Shown: piece by piece, positions 19,529 to 32,663 of the stretch
Position numbering within the stretch: the first letter of the stretch is position 1
How the letters are laid out: each line of letters starts with the position of its first letter
NCBI RefSeq assembly: GCF_012910785.2
Contig: NZ_WTVH02000001.1
Coordinates: 124,001-188,000, forward strand
Source of the DNA: Aromatoleum buckelii
GTDB lineage: Bacteria > Pseudomonadota > Gammaproteobacteria > Burkholderiales > Rhodocyclaceae
Length of the DNA: 64,000 nucleotides
Reading direction: 5' to 3'
Translations under genes and position numbers: made by a program
Notes under the pieces: model-generated
What the model saw: the letters and a program-made list of their open reading frames with translations, nothing else
Database searches by the model: none
What the model was told of the DNA's origin: nothing

Positions 19529-20958
19529 GAGCTAAAGTCAATTCTGGTGTATGGACCCGTCCGGCATGGCTGATCAGGCGGCGAGCCGCTGCTGTTCGTG
19601 CTCTTCGTCTTTCACGGGTTCGCCGTCCTTGAAGACGACGCCGCCCATCAGTTCGGCAATGCGCTCAACGCCGCGAATCCGCCGCCAGGATTTCTCGGCT
19701 TCCTGCACGAGCTTGAAGGCGAGACCGAGGAAGCTCGAGCGCGACACGCAGTTCTTCGTGCGGGTAGTGCGGTGACGCACGGTGGCGAAAGTCGACTCGA
19801 TCGGGTTGGTCGTGCGCAGGTGAATCCAGTGCTCGGCCGGGAAGTCGTAGAAGGCGAGCAGCGCGTCGCGATCCCTGACGAGCTTGTCGGCCGCCTTCGG
19901 GTACTTCGCCTGGTAGCTCTCGACGAAGCGCTCGAAGGCGCTCACGGCCGCGGCGCGCGTCGGGGCCATCCAGATCTCGTGGAGCTGCGCCTTCGCCTTG
20001 GCCTGCAGGCTCTTGGGCAGCGCGTTGAGCACGTTGGCGCTCTTGTGCACCCAGCAGCGCTGCCGGCGGGTTTCGGGGTAGAGCTCGTCGAGCGCCCCCC
20101 AGAAGCCCAGCGCCCCGTCGCCTACTGCCAGGCGCGGACCGACTTCGAGGCCACGAGCCTTGAGGTCGCGCAGCAACTCGAGCCAGGACGCCTTCGATTC
20201 GCGGTGCCCGTCGCCGATCGTGACCAGTTCCTTGGTGCCGTCGAGCCGCACGCCGATGACGACCAGCAGACACTGGCGGGCATCGTCCTCGCCGCGCAGG
20301 CTGGTGTGCACGCCGTCGGCCCACCAATAGACGTAGCGGCTGCCGGACAAATCCCGCTTCATCCAGCCGGCGTAGTCGCTCGCCCACTCGGCCTTCAGGC
20401 GGCTCACCACGTTGGGGGAGAGGCCCTTGGCCTCATCGCCGAGCAGCACGGTGAGCGCCTCGCGCATGTCGCCCGTCGAGATGCCCTTCAGGTACAGCCA
20501 CGGCAACGCCGCCGACACCCGCGCCGAGCGGCGAACATACGGCGGCACCAAGGCGGAATTGAACTTCACCCCAGCGCCCGAGCGGTCACGCACCTTGGGT
20601 ACCCGCACCTCGACGTTGCCGACCGCCGTGAGCACCTCGCGTGCCGGCAGGTAGCCATTTCTGACCACCGCTCGGCTCCCGCCCAGCATCCGCACGTTCT
20701 CGTACTCGGCCAACAACTGCTGCACCTCCACTTCAATCGCCCGCTCGATGAGATCCCGCGCGCCGCGCCGGATCAGCTCCTCCAGCGACAGCCCCACTTC
20801 CGATTGCTCAACCGACTGCTCACTCGTATCCTTCTTCAAGGCGCGCCTCCGTGGTTGCTGAAAATTTGGTCTCGACAACTCAATTCTCAGCAGAGGCACG
20901 CCGCCTCATCAAGCCCTTCTATCAGGATCTGGTCATACACCAGTCTTGACTATATCTC
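19529..20958 (-). mobile_element. Complete IS256-family insertion sequence
   Basis: A 1430-bp element. The ends are imperfect inverted repeats: the left end begins GAGCTAAAGTCAATTCTGG and the reverse complement of the right end begins GAGATATAGTCAAGACTGG, both going on with TGTATG. It is flanked by the 9-bp direct repeat CACCCGGCG and carries one intact transposase. Intact ends, repeats and target duplication suggest a fairly recent insertion, unlike the other relics nearby. Confidence 0.88.
19574..20899 (-). CDS. IS256-family transposase
   Basis: A 441-residue mutator-type transposase. The DDE residues are visible in order: Asp in YWWADGVHTS, Asp in RLAVGDGALGFW and Glu in TTNPIESTFATVR. 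The C-terminal helical region (AFKLVQEAEKSWRRIRG) is complete. The first codons overlap the element's right end, so the true start may be a few codons later. It is intact and probably functional. Confidence 0.93.
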   Translation of the reverse strand: MPLLRIELSRPNFQQPRRRALKKDTSEQSVEQSEVGLSLEELIRRGARDLIERAIEVEVQQLLAEYENVRMLGGSRAVVRNGYLPAREVLTAVGNVEVRVPKVRDRSGAGVKFNSALVPPYVRRSARVSAALPWLYLKGISTGDMREALTVLLGDEAKGLSPNVVSRLKAEWASDYAGWMKRDLSGSRYVYWWADGVHTSLRGEDDARQCLLVVIGVRLDGTKELVTIGDGHRESKASWLELLRDLKARGLEVGPRLAVGDGALGFWGALDELYPETRRQRCWVHKSANVLNALPKSLQAKAKAQLHEIWMAPTRAAAVSAFERFVESYQAKYPKAADKLVRDRDALLAFYDFPAEHWIHLRTTNPIESTFATVRHRTTRTKNCVSRSSFLGLAFKLVQEAEKSWRRIRGVERIAELMGGVVFKDGEPVKDEEHEQQRLAA

Positions 20959-20967
20959 CACCCGGCG
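20959..20967. repeat. 9-bp target-site duplication, right copy
   Basis: CACCCGGCG, identical to 19520-19528, marks the right junction of the IS256-family insertion inside the coding sequence that starts at 21094. Confidence 0.85.
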
Positions 20968-21094
20968 TGCCCACTTCCATTGCCGTGCCGACACCTGCCG
21001 CGGCCCCTGCGGCCGACGGCCCTGCCGCAGTGCCGCCGGTCGACATGCGAAACGCGTCGCCCGCGCCGGGGATGTCCGGATTGTTCGTATTCAT

Positions 21095-21497
21095 CGTCGC
21101 CTCCTCTCACTCGGTTGCAGTCCATTCATGGCCAGAGCAGCGGCCCGGCCATCACGGCGAAGACAGGCAATCGGTGTGCCTTCTATGGAAGGCTCGACGG
21201 TGAACGAGGAAGGACAGTGGAACCGGCGCGGTTTGCTGGGGAAGATTTGTCCGACGCGCAGGCTGGGGTAGTCCCGGACGTTACGAATCCGGCAATCAAA
21301 TACAGCCGCTCGCCTTGTGCTTGTAGAAAGGCTGCCGGGGCTTCGACAAGCCTGGCCCGAACGGAATCTTGTTGTCGGGTCGGCAATAACGCCGGGCAGC
21401 CGGATCTGATACGGACTTCACATAGTGACCTGCTGTCGAACTGTGATGCTGCGTAAGCGGCGGTAGTCAGTAGGAGAGTAGTGTTGAGCAGGCTTTT
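21095..21497. other. Upstream region of the interrupted stress operon
   Basis: About 400 bp with no convincing gene. The part next to 21094 should hold the ribosome binding site and promoter of the leftward operon. The part next to 21497 borders an IS630 relic. Confidence 0.4.
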
Positions 21498-21840
21498 GAG
21501 TTGAGGTCGTCGCGGACGGCAGAGGAGTTTCGGGCCCTGGCGCATGTCGTTCGAGGCGGACGGAATCTTTGGCTTGAGCGCGGTGCAGATCCGGGATTGG
21601 ATCAAGCGCTATAACGACGAAGAGCTGGAAGGATTGGCGGATCGACCGCGGCCAGGCCAGCCTTCGCGCCTGCGACCGGAGCAAGTCAAAGCGTTCCTGG
21701 AGCGATTGCATGCGGAACCACCGGCCGACTCCGGTCTGTCCGCGTGGCGCGGCAAGGACATGCGTGAATTCCTGGCCAGAGAATTCGGCGCCACGTACTC
21801 GATATCCGGGGTCTATACGCTCTTGCACAGGTTGAAGCAG
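21498..21840 (+). pseudogene. IS630-family transposase N-terminal remnant
   Basis: The frame starts as ELRSSRTAEEFRALAHVV, shifts, and goes on as SAVQIRDWIKRYNDEELEGL, DRPRPGQPSRLRPEQ and WRGKDMREFLAREFGATYSI. This is the helix-turn-helix half of an IS630 transposase. It stops at about 21840 where it abuts a truncated IS256-type element in the opposite direction, so the catalytic half has been deleted. Confidence 0.7.
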
Positions 21841-22900
21841 TCTGCGTTGGTGGTGTAGATCACCCGGCGGATCGGGGCGGGAAACGCGAAGAAGGGAATC
21901 ACCCGATCCCAGGCCCGGCGCCAGGCGGCGGTGACGGTCGGGAATTTCTCGCCCCAGGGGCCTTGCTCGAACGCATCGAGTTCGGCCTGCGCCGCTTCGG
22001 CACTGGGGGCGGTGTAGATCGGCCGGATCGCTGCCGCGAGCGCCTTGCGCTCTTTCCAACTCGCGAAGTCGAGGCTGTTGCGGATCAGATGCACGATGCA
22101 AGTTTGCAGCGTAGTGGCCGGAAACACCGCCTCGAGCGCTTCGGGCATGCCCTTCAGGCCGCGTCGGTGACCGCGATCAGGATGTCGGCCACGCCCCGGG
22201 TCTTGAGGTCGTTGAAGACCTTCATCCAGAACTTGGCGCCCTCGGTGTTCTCGATCCAAAGCCCCAGAATGTCACGCGTGCCGTCGGGCAGTACACCGAG
22301 CGCCAGATAGATCGCCTTGTTGCGCACCACAGCGTCCTCGCGAATCTTGACCCGCAGCGCGTCGAAGAACACCACCGGCTACATCGGCTCCAACGGGCGC
22401 GACTGCCAGGCGGTGACCTCACCCATCACCGCCTCGGTGACCGAGCTGATGAACTCGGGCGAGACTTCGGTGCCGTACTGCTCGGCCAGAAAGCCCTGGA
22501 TCTCGCGGATCCTCATCCCGCGCGCGTACATGGCGACGATCTTGTCGTCGAACCCGGTAAAGCGCCGCTCGTGCTTCGGGATGAGCAGCGGCTCGAAACT
22601 GCCGGCCCGGTCGCGCGGCACCTCGATGCGCAACGGCCCGTCTTAGGTCAGCACGGTCTTGCCGGTGGCGTCGTTGCGATGATTGCTGCGCTCGGCGGGT
22701 TTGTCCGCGCCGGGCGGGTAACCCAGGTGATGGGTGAGCTCGGCGCCCAGCGTGCGTTCGATCAGCGCCTTCTTGAACGCCATCGCGGCGGCATTGACCG
22801 CCTCGGCGCTCAGCGGACCGCTGACGAACCGGTCAATGAGTTCTTTCGGGATGCTCGGCAGCGCCGCTGCGGCTTGCTTCTTGTTTGTCTTGCTTGGCAT
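21841..22900 (-). pseudogene. Decayed IS256-family transposase (second copy, different subtype)
   Basis: From ATG 22900 it reads MPSKTNKKQAAAALPSIPKE and is then broken. There is a stop near 22643 (before DGPLRIEVPRDRAGSFEP), a second stop near 22379 (in place of a Tyr codon after RPLEPM), and a frameshift near 22160 after ILIAVTD. The last segment (MPEALEAVFPATTLQTCIVH) ends at VIYTTNA where the C-terminal part is missing and IS630 DNA begins. It is clearly inactive and unlike the intact IS256 element nearby. Confidence 0.88.
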
Positions 22901-23088
22901 ACATGCTCCTTGCCGACATGTTATGCCTCACACACAAAATTTCTGACAGGCTCGGCATTGCTGATGACCAGAAGTCGCACGAGATTATCCACCCAACTCA
23001 CCACCAGAATCCCACACAGTAGAAACCCAATGCGATCGGCGGTGTCCTGACCGAGCCGGTTCAGCTCGGTCCGTCCGCCCGCCCCCGA

Positions 23089-23640
23089 TTACGCAGACGC
23101 TCCGGCGGCGGTTTTCGTGGCCTTTAGGGCGGCTTCGGTCACGGCCGCAAAGTTCGATTCAGCGATCTCGGTGACTTGCTTGGTCGCCTTATTAACGTGT
23201 TCGTACATGCTGTGGGCAGCGTCGAGGGTCAATTTGAGCCCGGCAAACATGGCTTCTGAACCGGCGGGCGCGGACTTGGCAGCCTTGTCCAACATCTCGG
23301 TGAAGGTCTTGTTCCGTTGATTGACTTGCGCTTCGCACAGCTTGGCGAATTCCTGCTGAGCGTCGACAGCGATTTCATACACGCTGCGACCGTAGGCGAC
23401 CGCTTTGTCGAGCATGGGTTGAGTCGTCGTCTGCAGGCCGACCAGGTCCTGCGGATTCTTGACGGCCAGCATCGTCCGGGCGGTGATAACGCTTTCTTCC
23501 ACCGCCGAGCGGGCAGTATTCAGGTTCAGGGCAGTCAGGCGCTCGACTTGGGTAAAAGCGGCGTTGGCCAGTGTCGTCAGCACTTCAATGGTGGTTTGGC
23601 TGGCGGCAGCGAACTGCTCGGGGGTGGCGATAGCATTCAT
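23089..23640 (-). CDS. phaP: Phasin family protein (PHA granule-associated)
   Basis: A 183-residue phasin from the ATG at 23640 (AGGAAAT upstream); longer in-frame extensions lack conserved sequence. The start MNAIATPEQFAAASQTTIE and the all-helical, Ala/Thr-rich pattern with QQEFAKLCEAQVNQRNKTF in the middle are typical of beta-proteobacterial phasins (Phasin_2). It coats polyhydroxyalkanoate granules. A 3-hydroxybutyrate dehydrogenase gene is also in this window, though not adjacent. It is a single-gene unit between mobile-element relics. Confidence 0.9.
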   Translation of the reverse strand: MNAIATPEQFAAASQTTIEVLTTLANAAFTQVERLTALNLNTARSAVEESVITARTMLAVKNPQDLVGLQTTTQPMLDKAVAYGRSVYEIAVDAQQEFAKLCEAQVNQRNKTFTEMLDKAAKSAPAGSEAMFAGLKLTLDAAHSMYEHVNKATKQVTEIAESNFAAVTEAALKATKTAAGASA

Positions 23641-23900
23641 GGGCAATTTCCTGGGCAGTATGGTGGAAGTATGCAATGACAAAAGTATCGAATGGATAAG
23701 ACCATGAGGATACAGAAATGCATTGCGGATTGGACTATACCGCCGTTCAGCGCGATGTAAATACTGTTTAACCTGTAAATAAAATAAGGTGTTCGCGGCA
23801 TAGGTTATGGCAAGATTTACCGGCAACACGTTTTTCCTCGCACCGATGTAGATCTAGGCGAGCGCCGAGCACGGAGGCCTCGCGTCCACCAGGAGTAGCC

Positions 23901-24824
23901 ATGCAAGGGTATAGCGAGGACGGCGAGTTCAGGAGTGAGCTGATTGCCTTCTCCGCCGACGACGCGCAGCACCTCGACAAGCTCTTCATCCTGCTGCACG
24001 TGCGCACCGGCGTCGACTTCGCGCAGTACAAGCACACGACGATCCACCGCCCCATCCAAGACCGCATGCTCGTGCACCGGCTCAACCGACTTGGCGACTA
24101 CGTCAGGCTGCTGCAAGAGCGGCCGGCCGAGATCGACACGCTCTACACCGAGATCCTGATCAACGTCACCGCGTTCTTTCGCGGCGCGGCTGTGTTCGAC
24201 GCGCTGGCGCGCGACATCCTGCCGGGGATTATCGAGCGCTGCGCCAGCGGCGGCAACCCGGTGCGCATATGGGTGCCGGGCTGCTCGACCGGCGAGGAGC
24301 CGTATTCGATCGCGATCGCGCTGCTCGAATGCATGCAGGAAGCCGACCTCCACCTGCCGATCCAGATCTTCGCGACCGACATCGACACCCATGCGATCAA
24401 CACCGCGCGTGCCGGCGTGTTCCCCGACAGCATCGCCACCGACGTGTCGCCGGCGCGGCTCGCGCGCCACTTCACGCACGACGAGCAGGGCTACCGGATC
24501 AGCAAGCAGATCCGCGCCATGTGCCTGTTCGCGAAACAGAACGTCGTCGAGGACCCGCCGTTCTCGCGCCTCGACCTGATCAGCTGCCGCAACCTCCTGA
24601 TCTATCTCGGTCCGGTGCTGCAGAAGAAAGTGCTGACGCTGTTCCACTACGCGCTCAAGCCGACCGGTTTCCTGCTCCTGGGCAGCGCCGAGACCGTCGA
24701 CAAGTGCGCCGACATGTACCGGACGCTCGACACGAAGCACAAGATCTACGTCAAGAAGGCGATCGCGGTGACGCTGCAGTTCGACTTTTCCGCGCTGTCG
24801 CGACGCTTCCGACATAAAACTTGA
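23901..24824 (+). pseudogene. CheR-type methyltransferase fragment of a CheB/CheR fusion protein
   Basis: 307 residues cover exactly the CheR module of large CheB-CheR-PAS hybrid proteins. The helical part is FAQYKHTTIHRPIQDRM, the SAM motif is WVPGCSTGEEPYSIA, and SRLDLISCRNLLIYLG and LLLGSAETVDKCADMY follow. The usual N-terminal CheB domain and the C-terminal PAS/kinase part are missing. The protein runs out at SRRFRHKT just where unrelated DNA starts. An AGGAG precedes the ATG, so a stand-alone CheR could still be made. A second IS5 relic follows downstream. Confidence 0.65.
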
Positions 24825-25000
24825 CCCTGAGTGCGCTCTTTGTGGGATGCCGGCTCGAAACCTTTCTTGTGGCATCAAAAATGGACCCTCCCGACCCTCT
24901 GCCTCAGCCACACCGTTCCCGCCCGATCAAATCACGCTGGAAAACACGCTCTCGTAAGCGGTGAGAAATGCGGGCTGGCCGGCGTTCTAGCTAGAGCGTG

Positions 25001-25615
25001 TTATGAATTTGCTTTGAGTGCCATCCAGAACGGGACCTTGGGCAGTATGAGGATGCAGAAGACGACGAAATGCAATCCGGACAACACGTGCGGCATCCGC
25101 TCGAAATCCCGACTCAGCCGTCTGAATCGGGACAACCTCCCGAAACTGCGCTCGACCACCCAGCGCCGGGGCAGCAAGAAAAATTCCTTCTTCGCCTCGG
25201 AAAGTTTGACGATTTGATGATCGATGCCTGCCGCCTTGGCCGCTTTCCGGGTTTTGTCACCCGTGTAGCCCTGATCGGTCCACGCAATTTTCATCGTTTC
25301 GCTCGTGACTTGCTGCACCGCCTTGCACAGGTCCTTTTGACCTACGCGCTCGTACTCACTGGCCTGCATGACGGTCAGCCCAACGAGTTGCCCCAGCGTA
25401 TCGACGACCACATGGACTTTGCTGCCCCGACGCAGCTTGTAGCTGTTGTAGCCGGCCCGCGGCCCGCTTTCGCAGCTGCTTTGCAGCGTTCGTCCCTCGA
25501 GGATCACAGCACTGGGCTGGCCCTTGTGTCCGACGCCGACTCGGATGATCGAACGCATCTCGCTCACCATCGCCTCGAAACAGCCCGCATCGGTCCAGCG
25601 GCGAAACTGCAGCAT
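25001..25615 (-). pseudogene. IS5-family (IS427-type) transposase, N-terminally truncated
   Basis: 204 residues of an IS5-type transposase: PSAVILEGRTLQSSCESG, GSKVHVVVDTLGQLVGLTV, the D in AWTDQGYTGD and the Glu in RRWVVERSFGRLSRFRRL. The N-terminal 60-80 residues seen in the family are absent, and only a possible left terminal sequence near 24995 is visible. It is probably inactive. Confidence 0.8.
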
Positions 25616-25707
25616 TTGACAGATGAACAGGAATTACCTGAACACGAGCCTGCTGCGCTAGCCCGAATCTTCTGTCCCGGGGCGCTGAAGGATCGATGCG
25701 CTGCGGG

Positions 25708-26159
25708 TTAGTGATAGCCGATGCCCATCACATAATCGCGGAGTAGCGTCCCTTCGTACTCCTCTTCGGCCATCAACGCCCGCAGTGCGTCACGGGCGTT
25801 GATGACTCCTACCGGCTTGTAATTCTCGTCGACGACCGGGAGGTGCGTTGCTGCATCATCGACAAGACATCGGGTAAGCAGTCGGTCGGGTGGCAGGAGG
25901 TGACCTCCTGAGTCATTACGTCAGCAGCCCGGGTCCTGCAAGCGTCGCCGCAACATCCGCCGATCAGCCGGACTATGTTCGTTTTCGTGATGACCCCCGC
26001 CATTGCCCCATCGGGACCACAAACGACGACAAGACTGACCTGCGTGTCCGCGAGCAGCGTCGCGATGTCCATGAGCAAGGCATCGACACCGACGATTACC
26101 AGGCGCGAACGTGCAACGTCTCCTATGCTGCTGACCAGCTTCGTATTCATGACCCTCAC
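25708..26159 (-). pseudogene. CBS-domain protein, frameshifted
   Basis: The first frame (from 26159) has a full first CBS motif (MDIATLLADTQVSLVVV, GAMAGVITKTNIVRLIGG) and the start of the second (CLPDVLSMMQQR). The frame then breaks. The rest, HLPVVDENYKPVGVINARDA to YVMGIGYH, is intact in another frame and ends at 25708. About 8-11 bp seem to be deleted at the break near 25850. The restored protein would be about 150 residues, a two-CBS adenosine-ligand-binding regulator. A related, more decayed copy lies at 32995-33240. Confidence 0.75.
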
Positions 26160-26309
26160 TTCTCCTATTCAGGACAAATCCTATTAAATTGCTTGCATCT
26201 TCGGCCGGGAGACACGACCGCTGCGCAGGAGGCAATGGCTGCAAGGGACTGCAGGCATGCCCGAAGAGCGCGATCGCATGCGCGACGCGGTGAAGAGCCA
26301 CGGCAGCCC

Positions 26310-26333
26310 GGGCCGGGAAAGACTTCCCGGCCC
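26310..26333 (-). terminator. Strong hairpin just downstream of acnA
   Basis: GGGCCGGGAA and TTCCCGGCCC form a perfect 10-bp stem with a 4-base loop (AGAC), ending 5 bp from the acnA stop. It could terminate the leftward sdh-acnA transcript. There is no U-run, so it may instead protect the mRNA 3' end. Confidence 0.5.
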
Positions 26334-26337
26334 TGCC

Positions 26338-29184
<2,847 letters not shown>

Positions 29185-29207
29185 TCATGCCGGCCCCCGC
29201 CTGATGT

Positions 29208-29987
29208 TCATACTGTACGGTTGACGAGCAACTGCTTGATTCCGGCGATCGCCTTGGCCGGATTCAGGCCCTTCGGGCAGGTGTTGGTGCAGTTCATGAT
29301 GGTGTGGCAGCGATACAGGCGGAACCGATCGTCGAGATAATCGAGTCGCTCGCCGGTGGCTTCGTCGCGTGAATCGACGACCCAGCGGTAGGCCTGCAGC
29401 AGCACCGCGGGCCCGAGGAAGCGGTCCGGATTCCACCACGAGCTCGGGCAAGCTGCGGTGCAGCAGGCGCACAGAATGCACTCGTACAGGCCGTCGAGCT
29501 TCGTGCGGTCCTCAGGCGATTGCAGACGCTCGCGCGAGCCCGCCGCACTTTCGGTCTGCATCCAAGGTTTGATGGACGCGTACTGGGCATAGAAGTGCGT
29601 CAGGTCGGGTACCAGGTCCTTGACCACCGGCATGTGCGGCAGTGGATACACATCGACGTCGCCGTCCGGAAGTTCATCCAGTCCTTTGGTGCAGGCGAGT
29701 GTGTTTTCGCCATCGATGTTCATCGCGCACGATCCGCACACGCCTTCGCGGCAGGAGCGACGCAGCGTTAGCGTGGCGTCGATCTCGTTCTTGATCTTTA
29801 ACAGGACGTCGAGGACCATCGGCGAACCCGTGACATCGACCTCGTAGGTATCCAGACACGGATTGCCACCGACGTCGGGATCCCAGCGATATACTCGGAA
29901 GGTGCGCAGATTCCTGCCGCCTGGTTGGGCGGCGAAATGCTTGCCTTTCTGGACTTTCGACGTCTTCGGTAGCGTGAATTCGGCCAT
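29208..29987 (-). CDS. sdhB: Succinate dehydrogenase iron-sulfur subunit
   Basis: 259 residues from ATG 29987 (longer frames overlap sdhA). The [2Fe-2S] ligands are Cys79, 84, 87 and 99 ([13 protein letters not shown], then LAC). The [4Fe-4S] and [3Fe-4S] motifs are at [12 protein letters not shown] (170-181) and [17 protein letters not shown]. It passes electrons from SdhA flavin to quinone at the SdhCD anchor on the inner membrane. It starts 23 bp after sdhA stops. Confidence 0.97.
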   Translation of the reverse strand: MAEFTLPKTSKVQKGKHFAAQPGGRNLRTFRVYRWDPDVGGNPCLDTYEVDVTGSPMVLDVLLKIKNEIDATLTLRRSCREGVCGSCAMNIDGENTLACTKGLDELPDGDVDVYPLPHMPVVKDLVPDLTHFYAQYASIKPWMQTESAAGSRERLQSPEDRTKLDGLYECILCACCTAACPSSWWNPDRFLGPAVLLQAYRWVVDSRDEATGERLDYLDDRFRLYRCHTIMNCTNTCPKGLNPAKAIAGIKQLLVNRTV

Positions 29988-30010
29988 TACTCGAACTCCG
30001 GGGGCAGGGA

Positions 30011-31807
30011 TCAGTACACGCGCTTCGCGGGCGGGACCGGTTCGACTTCGTCGGTCATGGTGTTCGAGCGCACCGGTCGGTAATCGAAGCTGCATTCACC
30101 CTTGTCGCCGACCGTGACAAGCGTGTGTTTCATCCAGTTGACGTCGTCGCGTTCGGGAAAGTCCTCGCGTGCGTGTGCGCCGCGGCTTTCCAGGCGTTGC
30201 TCGGCCGAATGCATGGTCGCGACCGCCTGGGCAAGCAGGTTGGCCAGTTCGAAGGATTCCACCAGATCCGTATTCCAGATCAGCGAGCGGTCGCTGACGC
30301 GGATATCGGCGAACTCGGCGTACACCTGGTCGATCCTGGTACAGCCTTCCTCAAGTGTCGTGGCGGTGCGGAACACGGCGGCATCGGTCTGCATGGTCTT
30401 TTGCATCTTCAGGCGCAGCTGCGCGGTGGGCGTACCACCGTTGGCACGGCGCAGCTTGTCGAGGCGGGTCAGCGCTGGCTCCAGCGCATCGGATGGCAAG
30501 TCGCGATGGGGGGTATCGGGCCGGATGACTTCGGCGCAGCGCTCGGCAGCCGCGCGTCCAAACACCACGATGTCCAGCAGCGAGTTGGTCCCCAGCCGGT
30601 TGGCGCCGTGCACCGAGACGCATGCAGCCTCGCCGATCGCAAACAGCCCGGGCACCACGACGTCGGGGTCATCGCCGACCTTCTGCACCACCTCGCCGTG
30701 GTGGTTGGTCGGGATGCCGCCCATGTTGTAGTGGACGGTGGGTAATACCGGGATGGGATCCTTTGTTACATCGACGCCCGCGAAAATGCGCGTGGTCTCG
30801 GAGATACCCGGAAGGCGTTCGTGCAGCACCTGAGGGCCGAGATGGGCGAGGTTCAGATACACGTGGTCGGCGTGCTCGCCGACGCCGCGACCCTCACGGA
30901 TCTCTACGGTGATCGCGCGGCTGACCACGTCGCGCGAGGCCAGATCCTTGACGTGCGGCGCATAACGTTCCATGAAGCGCTCGCCGTTGGAATTGGTGAG
31001 ATAACCACCTTCGCCGCGCACACCCTCGGTGATCAGACAACCCGAGCCGTAGATCCCGGTGGGGTGAAATTGCACGAACTCCATGTCCTGCAGCGCCAAC
31101 CCGGCGCGCAGCGCCATGCCGCCGCCGTCACCGGTACACGTGTGCGCCGAGGTGCACGAGAAGTAGGCGCGTCCGTAACCGCCGGTGGCCAGTACAATCG
31201 CATGGCCGCGGAACAGGTGCAGCGCACCTGCATTCAGATCGATCGCGATTACGCCGACGATGCGGCCGCTGGCCGGATCCTTGATGAGGTCGGTCGCGAA
31301 ATATTCGACAAAAAACTTTGCGTCGTGTTTCAGCGCCTGCGTGTACAGGGTGTGCAGGATCGCGTGGCCGGTGCGGTCGGCCGCCGCGCAGCTGCGTTGC
31401 GCCAGACCCTCGCCGTAGCGCGTGGTCATGCCGCCGAACGGCCGCTGATAGATCTTGCCGCCCTTCGTGCGCGAGAACGGCACTCCGAAGCGCTCCAGTT
31501 CGATGACCGCCGGAATTGCCTCGCGGCACATGTATTCGACGGCATCCTGGTCGCCCAGCCAGTCGCCGCCCTTCACCGTGTCGTAGAAGTGGTAGCGCCA
31601 GTCGTCCTCGCCCATGTTGCCGAGCGCCGCCGCTACCCCGCCTTGTGCCGCTACGGTATGCGAGCGCGTCGGAAACACCTTTGTGACGCAGGCAGCGGAG
31701 AGCCCCTTGGCGGCCAACCCCATCGTTGCGCGCAGGCCCGCGCCCCCGGCGCCGACAACCACCACGTCGTACTGATGCGTTTCGACCTTGTAGCTTTCTA
31801 CAGGCAT
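30011..31807 (-). CDS. sdhA: Succinate dehydrogenase flavoprotein subunit
   Basis: 598 residues from ATG 31807. The FAD-binding start is [14 protein letters not shown], and the covalent FAD site is His50 in [10 protein letters not shown]. Active-site segments [18 protein letters not shown] and the Arg in [13 protein letters not shown] are present. It oxidises succinate to fumarate. It lies 23 bp after sdhD and before sdhB. Longer in-frame extensions upstream run into sdhD and are not used. Confidence 0.97.
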   Translation of the reverse strand: MPVESYKVETHQYDVVVVGAGGAGLRATMGLAAKGLSAACVTKVFPTRSHTVAAQGGVAAALGNMGEDDWRYHFYDTVKGGDWLGDQDAVEYMCREAIPAVIELERFGVPFSRTKGGKIYQRPFGGMTTRYGEGLAQRSCAAADRTGHAILHTLYTQALKHDAKFFVEYFATDLIKDPASGRIVGVIAIDLNAGALHLFRGHAIVLATGGYGRAYFSCTSAHTCTGDGGGMALRAGLALQDMEFVQFHPTGIYGSGCLITEGVRGEGGYLTNSNGERFMERYAPHVKDLASRDVVSRAITVEIREGRGVGEHADHVYLNLAHLGPQVLHERLPGISETTRIFAGVDVTKDPIPVLPTVHYNMGGIPTNHHGEVVQKVGDDPDVVVPGLFAIGEAACVSVHGANRLGTNSLLDIVVFGRAAAERCAEVIRPDTPHRDLPSDALEPALTRLDKLRRANGGTPTAQLRLKMQKTMQTDAAVFRTATTLEEGCTRIDQVYAEFADIRVSDRSLIWNTDLVESFELANLLAQAVATMHSAEQRLESRGAHAREDFPERDDVNWMKHTLVTVGDKGECSFDYRPVRSNTMTDEVEPVPPAKRVY

Positions 31808-31830
31808 GCGTGTCCCTTTTTCGAATGCGA

Positions 31831-32244
31831 TCAGGAGTGGGGGGTGCCGGCGAGCCAGATCGCGAGCATGGCCATCACACAGGCCAGTGCGCCCAGCAGT
31901 GCGCCAAAGCGCAAAGCGATCTGCAATGTCAGTTCCAGCCAGCGGGTGTGCACATAGTCCTCGACGATCACCTGGAGTCCGAGTGCACCGTGCCAGATCA
32001 GGCAGACCGCGAACACGATCAGGAACACCGCGTTGACCGGCTGCCCGATCGTGGCCAGCACCATCGGATAGTCGGCAGGGACCAGGTCGCCGACCAGGAA
32101 CAGGAACCAGATGGACAGTGGCACCAGTGCCACCGCGGTTGTCCGCTGCAGCCACCAGTGATGCACGCCGGTCTTCGCCGACCCCAGGCCGCGCGCTACC
32201 TTGAGCGGATCGCGCAGGCCTTCCTGTCCGGGATAAGCGCTCAT
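31831..32244 (-). CDS. sdhD: Succinate dehydrogenase membrane anchor subunit
   Basis: 137 residues with three membrane helices (about 35-55, 65-90 and 108-130). The heme/quinone-proximal start [17 protein letters not shown] is typical of the SdhD of alpha- and beta-proteobacteria, and [16 protein letters not shown] in the second helix holds the heme-ligand-type His. The ATG at 32244 overlaps the sdhC stop by 4 bp, so translation is coupled. Confidence 0.93.
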   Translation of the reverse strand: MSAYPGQEGLRDPLKVARGLGSAKTGVHHWWLQRTTAVALVPLSIWFLFLVGDLVPADYPMVLATIGQPVNAVFLIVFAVCLIWHGALGLQVIVEDYVHTRWLELTLQIALRFGALLGALACVMAMLAIWLAGTPHS

Positions 32245-32663
32245 GCCGCGCCCCCTTGCATCCGCACGATTAGCAGCACCCAGACCAGCACCGTCAAGGC
32301 GATGCTGATGGCGATCACGAACCATCCCGTGGACCAGTAGACCGGGTCGTGCGTGCGGTCCCGCGTCGGCAGGCCGAAGTTTCGCCCCGTGTCACGCAGC
32401 AGGTGCTGGATGCCGTTGCAGAGGTGGAACAACAGCGACCAAGTCCAGATGAACAACAGCACCAGGCCGATCCCGCTGCTCCAGAACCCAGCGAACACGT
32501 TCCATGCGACCCGGCCGTCGGCGGCCGCGATCAGCCCCCACGTCACCAGCAGGGCACCGAGGCAAAGGAACAATCCGGTCAGCCGATGTAGCGTCGATTG
32601 CAGCATGTTGACGCGCCAGCGGTAGATAACGAGATGGGGCGACAATGGTCGGGTATTGGACAT
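32241..32663 (-). CDS. sdhC: Succinate dehydrogenase cytochrome b556 subunit
   Basis: 140 residues from ATG 32663, with AGGAG 8 bp before it. The family start [12 protein letters not shown] is followed by STLHRLTG (quinone site) and [10 protein letters not shown] (heme b His region), with three membrane helices. It is the first structural gene of the sdhC-D-A-B-acnA series. Confidence 0.95.
   Translation of the reverse strand: MSNTRPLSPHLVIYRWRVNMLQSTLHRLTGLFLCLGALLVTWGLIAAADGRVAWNVFAGFWSSGIGLVLLFIWTWSLLFHLCNGIQHLLRDTGRNFGLPTRDRTHDPVYWSTGWFVIAISIALTVLVWVLLIVRMQGGAA

Larger units (their letters stand above)
18870..21094 (-). pseudogene. Membrane protein gene of the stress operon, split by an IS256-family element
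   Basis: The gene starts at ATG 21094 with a strong AGGAGG 5 bp before it and reads MNTNNPDIPGAGDAF onward for 45 codons to the insertion. It resumes beyond the element in the same frame at DTSAGRGNASG and runs to the stop at 18870. Removing the element plus one 9-bp repeat restores a 261-residue frame. The downstream part has an amphipathic helical region (REAKHLAESLFDSQK), a membrane helix (PALFLGGAVVLGFGLARML) and an acidic tail. A residual frame could start inside the element at 19541 and give 223 residues. The function is unknown. Confidence 0.8.
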
